Source: Methylobacter marinus A45 (lineage in GTDB: Bacteria > Pseudomonadota > Gammaproteobacteria > Methylococcales > Methylomonadaceae). Taken from it: DNA of 64,000 nt. Positions 16,044 to 23,462 of the stretch are shown piece by piece. The stretch is taken from contig NZ_KB912877.1 of NCBI RefSeq assembly GCF_000383855.1, forward strand, positions 1,460,616 to 1,524,615, given 5' to 3'. Each line of letters begins with the position of its first letter. Position 1 is the first letter of the stretch. Position numbers and translations under genes: made by a program. The notes beneath the pieces were generated by a model that saw only the letters and a program-made list of their open reading frames with translations, had not been told where the DNA came from and ran no database searches.

Positions 16044-19000
16044 ATGTCCCGACCCAACCATGCCGGCTACAACGACGCACCTATCGCCAGTCTGCAAGGC
16101 TCAGCCTTTCGGATTCCGACCGCCGCGCCGGAATCCGACGGCACGCTTGAATGGACGGCAACGACGCTGATACTGGCCGAAGCCCGTGCGAGCGGCAAGA
16201 CCGGCATCGGCTTCAGCTATGCGGATGCCGCGGCGGCCAGGCTCATTAACGACCGGCTGGCGGCGGTGGTGGTCGGTTGCGACGCGCTGGCGGTGGCCTG
16301 CTGCTGGGAAGCCATGGTAGCCGTCATCCGCAATCAGGGGCGGCCGGGCATTTGCTCGATGGCCATTGCCGCCGTCGATAACGCGCTGTGGGACTTGAAG
16401 GCGCGGCTTCTCGAACTGCCCTTGGTTTCCCTGCTTGGACAGGCGCGCGCGGCGGTGCCGGTCTACGGCAGCGGCGGCTTTACCTCCTGCCCGACTGCCA
16501 AGTTGCAGGAACAGCTGGCCGGCTGGACGGACCGGGGCATCACCCGCGTCAAGATGAAAGTCGGCCGCGAACCGGAACAGGATCCGGCGCGCGTCGCGGC
16601 CGCGCGTGCCGCGATCGGGCCGGCCCATGAGTTGTTTGTCGATGCCAACGGCGCTTATTCGCGCAAGCAGGCCCTGGCCATGGCGCGGACCTTTGCCGAA
16701 ACGGGGGTGTCCTGGTTCGAGGAGCCTGTCTCCAGCGATGATCTTGAAGGCCTGCGCTTGATCCGCGACCGGGCACCGCCGGGCATGGACATCAGCGCCG
16801 GCGAATACGGCTACGACAGCGTGTACTTCCGGCGCATGCTGCAAGCCGACGCGACGCGTTGCGCGGGGATAACCGGCTTCCTGCAGGCCGCCGCCCTGTG
16901 CCGGGCCTTCAATGTGCCGCTGTCCAGCCACTGCGCGCCGGCCATGCATGCGCACGTCTGCTGCGCGGCCGCGCCGGTACGGCATCTGGAGTATTTCTAC
17001 GACCATGCGCGCATCGAGACGCTGCTGTTCGACGGCGTGGTCGTGCCGAAATCGATCGACGATGTCGTCGCCACGATCGCCGCCTGCCGCCGGCACGGCG
17101 CGCCCGTGGTCTCGCGCGGCGGCGGCACCAGCCTGGCGGGCCAGTGCTGCAATGTCGCCGTGGTCATGGACCTGTCCAAATACCTCAATCGTATCCTTGA
17201 ACTCAACCCCGACGCCAAGACCGCACGGGTCGAGCCCGGCTGCGTGCTCGACGATCTGCGCGAGACCGCCGAACAGCATCATTTAACCTTTGCGCCTGAC
17301 CCGGCCACGCACACGCACAACACGCTGGGCGGCATGATCGGCAACAACTCCTGCGGCATTCATGCATTGATGGGCGGCAAGACCGTCGACAACATCATCG
17401 AGCTCGATGTACTGCTCTACGACGGCACGCGCCTGACCGTCGGCCGCACCGATGCGGACGAATTCGAGCGCATCGTCGCCGAGGGCGGGCGGCGCGCCGA
17501 CATCTATAAGCGGCTGAAAGCGCTGACCGACAAAGAGGCCGATCGAATCCGCAGCCGCTACCCGAAAATCCCGCGCCGCGTCTCCGGCTATAACCTGGAC
17601 GAGCTGCTGCCGGAAAACGGCTTTAATGTGGCCCGCGCCCTGGTCGGCTCGGAAGGCACCTGCGCCGTGGTCCTGGCCGCCCTGGTGCGGCTGGTTGACA
17701 GTCCGCCGGTCCGCTCGCTGCTGGCGCTCGGCTATCCCGATGTATTCAGCGCCGGCGACCACGTGCCCGAGGTACTGGCGCACCAGCCTATCGGCCTTGA
17801 AGGCCTGGACGACCGCCTGGTAATGGATATGGACGCTATCAGCCTGCACCCCGAAAAAGTCGAACTGTTGCCCAAAGGCGGCGGTTGGCTGCTCGCCGAA
17901 TTCGGCGGCCATGATCAACACGAGGCCGATGCGGCGGCGAAAGCCTGCATGGACGCGTTAAGGCAGTCGGACAATCCGCCAGCAATGAAATTGTTCAGCG
18001 ATGCCAAGACCCAGAAAAAAGTCTGGAAAGTGCGCGAGTCGGGGCTGGGCGCGACCGCCCATGTCCCGGACAAGAAAAACACCTGGCCGGGCTGGGAGGA
18101 CGCCGCCGTACCGCCCGACAAAGTCGGCGCCTATCTGCGCGATTTACGCCGGCTGCTGGACCAATACGGCTACGGCTGCGACCTGTATGGCCATTTCGGC
18201 CAGGGCTGCATCCATACCCGCATCGATTTCGATCTGGAAACGGAGGCCGGCATCCAGACCTTTCATGCCTTTTTGCACGAAGCGGCCGACCTGGTCGTCA
18301 GCTATGGCGGCTCGCTGTCCGGCGAGCACGGCGACGGGCAGGCCAGAGCGGAATTTCTGCCGAAAATGTTCGGCGAGGAATTGGTGCAGGCATTCCGTGA
18401 CTTCAAATCGATCTGGGACCCGGACGGGAAAATGAACCCGGGCAAGGTCGTCGACGCCTATCCGCCGACTGAAAACCTGCGCCTGGCCGGTTTCCAGCCG
18501 GTCCAGCCGCTGACGCACTTCCGCTATCCGAAGGACAATAGCCAGTTCAGCCAGGTCGTTCTGCGTTGCGTCGGCGTCGGCAACTGCCGCCAGCAGCATG
18601 GTCAAACCATGTGCCCCAGTTACCGCGTGACGCGTGAGGAAAAACACTGCACGCGCGGCCGGGCCCGGCTGCTGTTCGAGACCCTGCGCGGAGAGGTCAT
18701 TACCGATCGCTGGCAGAGCGAGGCCATGAAAGAATCGCTCGATCTGTGCCTGGCCTGCAAAGGCTGCAAGGGCGATTGCCCGGTCAAGGTCGACATGGCG
18801 ACCTACAAATCCGAGTTCATGGCCCATTATTACCAGCACAAGCGCCGTCCGCGCCAGGCTTACGCGTTCGGCTGGATCGACCGCTGGGCGGCGCTGGCGG
18901 CCCATGCGCCGGGGCCGGTCAACTGGCTGGCGCAGGCGCCCGGCATCGGCGCGCTCATCAAAACCGTGGCCGGCGTGTCCTCGCAACGCCGCCTGCCGCG

Positions 19001-19790
19001 CTTTGCGCCGGAAACCTTCCGGCACTGGTTCAAGCATCGTGCACCCGGCAACACCGGCAAGCCGGGCGTCATGCTCTGGCCGGACACGTTCAACAATCAT
19101 TTTCACCCGGCAACCGCCAAAGCGGCCGTCATGGTGCTGGAAGCGGCGGGGTTTCAGGTGCAAGTACCCGAACGGCAGATTTGCTGCGGCCGGCCGTTGT
19201 ATGACTTCGGCATGCTCGATCAGGCCAGGCGCCAGTTGCGGCGGATTCTTGCCGATCTGCGCCCGGCCATCGATAGCGGCATGCCTGTTGTCGGCCTGGA
19301 ACCTGCCTGCGTCGCGGTCTTCCGTGACGAACTGGTCAATCTCTTCCCCGAGGATGAAATGGCGCAACGGTTGAGCCGGCAAACCTGTTTCTTTAGCGAA
19401 TTCCTGATGAAAGAGGCGCCGGATTTCCCGTTTCCGAAGCTGGCGCGGAAAGCCCTGCTGCACGGACATTGCCACCAGAAGGCCCTGGCCGGCCTGGAGC
19501 ACGAGCAAGCCCTGCTCGACAGGCTCGGGCTGGACTGGCAGGATCTCGACTCGGGCTGCTGCGGCATGGCCGGCTCGTTCGGATTCGAAACAGACAAAGC
19601 CGAACTGTCGGCACAGATCGGCGAGCTGGTTTTATTGCCGGCGGTACGCAACGCCCCGCCTGACACGCTGATCGTGGCCGACGGCTACAGCTGCCGCGAG
19701 CAGATCGGACAGCTGACCGAGCGACGCGGCCTGCATATGGCGGAAGTCATACTCATGGCGATGCAAAATGGGGAGACCCGAAACGGTTAA
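16044..19790 (+). CDS. Fusion: enolase-superfamily domain + FAD-linked oxidase + Fe-S oxidoreductase
   Basis: A single 1248-residue frame with three parts. Residues 1-333 are a mandelate-racemase/muconate-cycloisomerase-type enolase domain: acid-base KMKVGR, metal ligands in FVDANGAYS, WFEEPV and SAGEYGY, and a late SSHCAPAMHAH. Residues about 335-790 are a FAD-binding oxidase of the D-lactate/glycolate type (VVSRGGGTSLAGQCC, MIGNNSCGIHALMGGKTVDN, SLSGEHGDGQARAEFL). Residues 825-1248 are a GlcF-like Fe-S subunit with CLACKGCKGDCPVKVD and two CCG motifs (ICCGRPLYDFG, SGCCGMAGSFGFE). At the joint, FDGVV of the enolase part runs straight into VPKSIDDVV of the oxidase, so the end of the former (about 40 residues) and the start of the latter (about 50) are missing. 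Either a deletion fused two genes in frame, or this is a real fusion family. The oxidase is likely still a respiratory hydroxy-acid dehydrogenase. Confidence 0.85.
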   Translation: MSRPNHAGYNDAPIASLQGSAFRIPTAAPESDGTLEWTATTLILAEARASGKTGIGFSYADAAAARLINDRLAAVVVGCDALAVACCWEAMVAVIRNQGRPGICSMAIAAVDNALWDLKARLLELPLVSLLGQARAAVPVYGSGGFTSCPTAKLQEQLAGWTDRGITRVKMKVGREPEQDPARVAAARAAIGPAHELFVDANGAYSRKQALAMARTFAETGVSWFEEPVSSDDLEGLRLIRDRAPPGMDISAGEYGYDSVYFRRMLQADATRCAGITGFLQAAALCRAFNVPLSSHCAPAMHAHVCCAAAPVRHLEYFYDHARIETLLFDGVVVPKSIDDVVATIAACRRHGAPVVSRGGGTSLAGQCCNVAVVMDLSKYLNRILELNPDAKTARVEPGCVLDDLRETAEQHHLTFAPDPATHTHNTLGGMIGNNSCGIHALMGGKTVDNIIELDVLLYDGTRLTVGRTDADEFERIVAEGGRRADIYKRLKALTDKEADRIRSRYPKIPRRVSGYNLDELLPENGFNVARALVGSEGTCAVVLAALVRLVDSPPVRSLLALGYPDVFSAGDHVPEVLAHQPIGLEGLDDRLVMDMDAISLHPEKVELLPKGGGWLLAEFGGHDQHEADAAAKACMDALRQSDNPPAMKLFSDAKTQKKVWKVRESGLGATAHVPDKKNTWPGWEDAAVPPDKVGAYLRDLRRLLDQYGYGCDLYGHFGQGCIHTRIDFDLETEAGIQTFHAFLHEAADLVVSYGGSLSGEHGDGQARAEFLPKMFGEELVQAFRDFKSIWDPDGKMNPGKVVDAYPPTENLRLAGFQPVQPLTHFRYPKDNSQFSQVVLRCVGVGNCRQQHGQTMCPSYRVTREEKHCTRGRARLLFETLRGEVITDRWQSEAMKESLDLCLACKGCKGDCPVKVDMATYKSEFMAHYYQHKRRPRQAYAFGWIDRWAALAAHAPGPVNWLAQAPGIGALIKTVAGVSSQRRLPRFAPETFRHWFKHRAPGNTGKPGVMLWPDTFNNHFHPATAKAAVMVLEAAGFQVQVPERQICCGRPLYDFGMLDQARRQLRRILADLRPAIDSGMPVVGLEPACVAVFRDELVNLFPEDEMAQRLSRQTCFFSEFLMKEAPDFPFPKLARKALLHGHCHQKALAGLEHEQALLDRLGLDWQDLDSGCCGMAGSFGFETDKAELSAQIGELVLLPAVRNAPPDTLIVADGYSCREQIGQLTERRGLHMAEVILMAMQNGETRNG

Positions 19791-20084
19791 CCTGAATATT
19801 TCACCACTAAGGACACGAGCGCCGCCATCCCTGGGGTCGTTCGTGAACGCTGTGGTGTTTATGAAATATCCGGGCTAACCCTCTCTTTGGCTATAACCGT
19901 TATCGAGTTGCTGGTCAATCTGACGCACTTTAGCTCATTGCCGTTGTCAGAAGGAAAAATAACGCGATTGCCCTGACAGCTCTGCCCAGGCTGTTTATAA
20001 ATGATTCCGGGACTGGTAAACGGCGGCCCTGGAATTATCAGCATCCGCTTGTGGCGGAAAAATTTTGAGAGGGAGGCGACTCGA
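19791..20084. other. Intergenic region with an IS1380-end-like 18-mer
   Basis: About 290 bp without a gene. CACCACTAAGGACACGA and its imperfect partner GTTCGTGAACGCTGTGGTG lie at 19802-19857. Directly after, ATGAAATATCCGGG (19861-19874) plus CTAA repeats the IS end and flank found at 1280-1297, in reverse. No transposase is near. No promoter was identified for the oxidase cluster that follows. Confidence 0.6.
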
Positions 20085-20264
20085 ATGCAGGCTAAGCCCA
20101 TAAAGTTATTTACGTTTGCAGAACTGGCGGTCTTATCGTTACCGACTTCTTTGACGCTTTACCCTGTTGAAATCGCAGGCTCGTCCTCGATCCGCATGAT
20201 GATCCCTATCGGGCTAATGACGACGGCGGCCGCCATTGTGCCAGTTTTGGAAAGCGGCTCATGA
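20085..20264 (+). CDS. Small predicted membrane protein before the oxidase cluster
   Basis: A 59-residue frame with a good ribosome site (GAGGGAGG, about 8 bases before the ATG) whose stop overlaps the start of the next gene (ATGA), which argues for real, coupled translation. It holds one likely membrane segment at the C-terminal side (IRMMIPIGLMTTAAAIVPVL). I do not recognise a family. Small single-helix peptides are common in oxidase clusters, but the link here is inferred from position only. Confidence 0.5.
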   Translation: MQAKPIKLFTFAELAVLSLPTSLTLYPVEIAGSSSIRMMIPIGLMTTAAAIVPVLESGS

Positions 20265-21406
20265 CGGGGTGGGCAACCAGGCATTGGCGTGCCCTGCTGC
20301 TCTGGACGCTGGGGCTTTTTGCCGGGCTCACCCTGCTGGCGCTGATGATCGCTTATTCGGGGATTTACAACATAGCGGCCAGCGCCGGCCATCCTGCCTG
20401 GATGGAACGGTTTCTGCAGCTGGGCAAGGAGCGTTCGGTTAAATTCAACAGCCGATCCGTCAAGCCGCCGAAACAGGATTCCGCCGACCTGGTGCCGCTT
20501 GGCGCCGCGCACTTTCAAGGCACTTGCGCCACTTGTCACGGGGCGCCGGGCCAACCGGTCAACCCGGTTTTCGGGCATATGCTGCCTTCGCCTCCCGATC
20601 TGCAAAAACACGCGCATCACTGGACGCGCGAGCAGTTGTTCTGGATCGCGCGCCACGGCATTCAATTCACCGGCATGCCGGCCTGGAGCGGCGCGGGCCG
20701 CGATGATGAAGTCTGGGCGGTCGTGGCTTTTCTGGAAGCCCTGCCGTCCATGTCCGAGACCGAATACCGACGCTATGCAGGCGGCCATAGCGAAACGCAA
20801 GGCTATTCCGCCGGCACGCTCGTCAGTCAGGGGCGGCCCCGGCTTGACCTGACCGCCTGCAGCCGCTGCCACGATACGGCCGGAGCGGCGCCGCCCAGTC
20901 CTTATGTGCCGCATATTGGCGGCCAGAATGAGGCTTATCTGAGAAGGGCGCTGCATGAATATCGCGACGATTCCCGGCAGAGCGGCTTTATGGAGCCTGT
21001 CGCGGATGACCTCGATGACGAGCAAATCGATCGTTTGGCCGCCTATTATGCCTCTCTGCCGCCTTCCCCCCGCCAGCCTCCACGGCCTTCCTCCCCGCGG
21101 CTGCGCGAGCAGGGCCGCCAGCTCGCGGAACAGGGCGATCGTGCACGCAAGGTTCCGGCCTGCCTCTCATGCCACGGCGCGAACGGGCGATCGGACTATC
21201 CGCGCCTGGCCGGCCAGTCGGAACAGTATATCCGGCGGCAATTGCAGGTCTGGCGGCGAGGCGGCCGTCATAAAACCCCGCACGGCGCCATGATGTCGGT
21301 TGTCGCAAAGCGGCTGACGGACCAGCAGGTCGAGGCCGCCGCATCGTTCTTCGCGGGTCGGCCGCCACAGGCTGATCGCGTTCAGGAAGAGGCTTCGGCG
21401 CCATGA
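20261..21406 (+). CDS. Membrane-anchored tri-haem c-type cytochrome
   Basis: A 381-residue protein with one N-terminal membrane helix (about 10-35) and three periplasmic class I cytochrome c domains. The haem sites are CATCH (about 88), CSRCH (about 204) and CLSCH (about 301). Likely distal methionines lie in FTGMPAWSG, SGFMEP and HGAMMSV. It starts the terminal-oxidase cluster and its stop overlaps coxB (ATGA), so it probably donates electrons to the caa3-type oxidase encoded by the next genes. A Pro-rich linker (PPSPRQPPRPSS) joins the second and third domains. Confidence 0.9.
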   Translation: MTGWATRHWRALLLWTLGLFAGLTLLALMIAYSGIYNIAASAGHPAWMERFLQLGKERSVKFNSRSVKPPKQDSADLVPLGAAHFQGTCATCHGAPGQPVNPVFGHMLPSPPDLQKHAHHWTREQLFWIARHGIQFTGMPAWSGAGRDDEVWAVVAFLEALPSMSETEYRRYAGGHSETQGYSAGTLVSQGRPRLDLTACSRCHDTAGAAPPSPYVPHIGGQNEAYLRRALHEYRDDSRQSGFMEPVADDLDDEQIDRLAAYYASLPPSPRQPPRPSSPRLREQGRQLAEQGDRARKVPACLSCHGANGRSDYPRLAGQSEQYIRRQLQVWRRGGRHKTPHGAMMSVVAKRLTDQQVEAAASFFAGRPPQADRVQEEASAP

Positions 21407-22392
21407 AAACGGCCCGCCCTCGCCTGCTGCCGTTTGTGGCCCTAACGCTGCTGACCCTGGCGGGCTGCGCCGGCGAGCAATCGGCATTTGCGGGGCTCGG
21501 GCCGGTTTCGTCGCGCATTACGCTGCTGACCTGGATCATGTTCATCGCCGCCGCGCTGATAACGGTTTTCATCTGTCTGCTGCTGTTTGTCGCCATCGCC
21601 GGTCCCGCCGACTGGCGGCGCCAGCTGACCCGGGTCAAAACCGTGGTGCTGGGCGGCATCGTGTTCCCGGTCGTGACCTTGAGCGCCCTGCTGATTTACG
21701 GCTTTTCAATATTGCGCGTCGGGGAAAACCTGGTGCAGGCGGAAAATGCCCTGCGTATCTCGGTGGTGGGCGAACGCTGGTGGTGGCGGGTTATTTATCG
21801 GCACGACGATGGCCATACGACGGAAGCCGCCAATGAGATACGGATTCCCACGGGACGCCCTGTCGAAATCGAGCTATCGACGGCAGACGTGATTCACAGT
21901 TTCTGGCTGCCGGCCTATGCCGGCAAGGTCGATATGATCCCCGGCCGCATCAATCGCCTGCATTTCTCCGCCGATAAGCCCGGCATCGTGCGCGGCCAAT
22001 GCGCGGAATACTGTGGCGGCGCCCATGCGCTGATGGCTTTTTATGCCGTGGCCATGCCCCCCGACGACTATGACGCGTGGCTCGCCAGGGAAAAGGCGGA
22101 TGCGGAACCGGCGCGCGGACACGCGGGCGAACGGCTGTTTTTAACCAGCGGCTGCGGCGGCTGCCATACCGTACGCGGCACCCGGGCCGACGGCAAAGAG
22201 GGACCGGACCTGACGCACGTCGGCGGCAGATTGTCGCTCGGCGCCGGCATACTGCCGAACACCCCGGAAAGTTTTGGCCGCTGGATCAGCCGGCACCAGC
22301 AGCTTAAGCCGGAGAATCTGATGCTGCCCTACGACTTCTTTACCGAAAGCGAGCTTCAGGCTTTGTCGGCTTACCTTAAAAGCTTGGAATAA
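21403..22392 (+). CDS. coxB: Cytochrome c oxidase subunit II with fused cytochrome c domain (caa3-type)
   Basis: A 329-residue lipoprotein subunit that takes electrons to the CuA centre of a haem-copper oxidase. A lipobox (LTLAGC) ends the signal, followed by two membrane helices. The CuA domain shows VIHSFWLPAYAGKVDMIPG and the ligands in QCAEYCGGAHALM (Cys, Glu, Cys, His, Met). An extra C-terminal cytochrome c domain carries GCGGCH (about residue 249) and a late Met region, which marks the caa3 type. The cluster order is cytochrome c - coxB - Na/Ca exchanger - coxAC - small membrane protein. The second coxB in this window lacks the haem domain. Confidence 0.95.
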   Translation: MKTARPRLLPFVALTLLTLAGCAGEQSAFAGLGPVSSRITLLTWIMFIAAALITVFICLLLFVAIAGPADWRRQLTRVKTVVLGGIVFPVVTLSALLIYGFSILRVGENLVQAENALRISVVGERWWWRVIYRHDDGHTTEAANEIRIPTGRPVEIELSTADVIHSFWLPAYAGKVDMIPGRINRLHFSADKPGIVRGQCAEYCGGAHALMAFYAVAMPPDDYDAWLAREKADAEPARGHAGERLFLTSGCGGCHTVRGTRADGKEGPDLTHVGGRLSLGAGILPNTPESFGRWISRHQQLKPENLMLPYDFFTESELQALSAYLKSLE

Positions 22393-22397
22393 CCCCC

Positions 22398-23462
22398 ATG
22401 GTCGATTTTAATGAACTCAGCCTGACCATTAACATGTCGATCTTTGTGGCGGCCGCCTGCGCGGTCTGGATCGCCGGCACCAAGATCGCCGCCTACGCCG
22501 ATGAGCTGGCCAAGCGCTATGCCCTCAGCCAGGCGCTGATCGGCCTGTTGCTGCTCGCCGGCGTGACTTCGCTGCCGGAGATCGCCACCAGCTTTACCGC
22601 CGCGCGCAGCAACAATGCCGCGCTGGCGGTCAATAATTTGCTCGGCAGTATCGCCATGCAGGTGGCGTTACTGGCCATCGCCGACATCTTGTTCGGCAGG
22701 CGGGCGCTGACCTCGGTAGTGCCCAATCCGGTGGTGATGCTGGAGGGGGCGCTGAACATTTGCCTGCTGGCCTTTGTAGCCGTCGCCGTGCTGGTCGGCG
22801 ACGTGCCGTTTCTGGGCGCCGGCGCCTGGTCATGGGGCTTGTTCGCGGCCTCCATCTACAGTTTTGTTAAAATCAGCGAAGTCGATAAACGCCGCCCCTG
22901 GGTAGTCGGCGATGCCAAAAATCACGTGCGCGGCCAAGAGGGCAGCCATGATGAAGATGACAAAGCGCGCCCTCTCAAAAACGACAGTCTGGCCCGGCTC
23001 ATCGTTAAAGCGGCCATCGGCGCGCTGACAATCCTGTTCGCGGGCTATGTCGTCGCAACCGTCGGCGATGTGATCGCGCGGCAGACCGGCCTGGGCGCAT
23101 CCTTTGTCGGCGTGGCCTTCGTGGCTATCGCGACATCGCTGCCGGAGGCCAGCACCGTGTTTGCCAGCGTGCGCCGCGGCCTTTATACGATGGCCATCTC
23201 CGACATCCTGGGCACCAACATTTTCAATGTGACGCTGCTGTTTGGCGTCGACGCCCTCGCGGCCGGACAGCCGGTGTTATCCCGCGTCGGCCGTTTTTCC
23301 GCGGTTGGCGCCTTGCTGGGACTGACTGCCACGGGCTTGTTTCTGATGGGGCTCATCGAACGCGCCGACCGCACGATCTGGCGCATGGGAACCGACTCGG
23401 CGGCGGTGCTTGCCGTGTATGCCGGCGGCATGGTTCTGCTTTATACCATGAGGGGGGGATAG
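22398..23462 (+). CDS. Sodium/calcium exchanger-family membrane protein
   Basis: A 354-residue inner-membrane antiporter of the Ca2+/cation exchanger superfamily. The two alpha-repeat motifs are visible: GVTSLPEIATSFTAA with NNLLGSIAMQ in the first half, and AIATSLPEASTVFASV with DILGTNIFNVTLLFG in the second, each half having about five helices. A charged cytoplasmic loop (DEDDKARPLKND, about 185-195) separates them. The gene sits between coxB and the coxA-coxC fusion, 5 bp after the former and overlapping the GTG start of the latter by one base, so it is expressed with the oxidase. A role in ion balance or Ca2+ for the oxidase is conceivable but unproven. Confidence 0.9.
   Translation: MVDFNELSLTINMSIFVAAACAVWIAGTKIAAYADELAKRYALSQALIGLLLLAGVTSLPEIATSFTAARSNNAALAVNNLLGSIAMQVALLAIADILFGRRALTSVVPNPVVMLEGALNICLLAFVAVAVLVGDVPFLGAGAWSWGLFAASIYSFVKISEVDKRRPWVVGDAKNHVRGQEGSHDEDDKARPLKNDSLARLIVKAAIGALTILFAGYVVATVGDVIARQTGLGASFVGVAFVAIATSLPEASTVFASVRRGLYTMAISDILGTNIFNVTLLFGVDALAAGQPVLSRVGRFSAVGALLGLTATGLFLMGLIERADRTIWRMGTDSAAVLAVYAGGMVLLYTMRGG

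Noticed and set aside
19859-20101. 80-codon minus-strand frame before the oxidase cluster
   Set aside because: No ribosome site and no protein-like pattern; it starts in the leader of a better supported small plus-strand frame.
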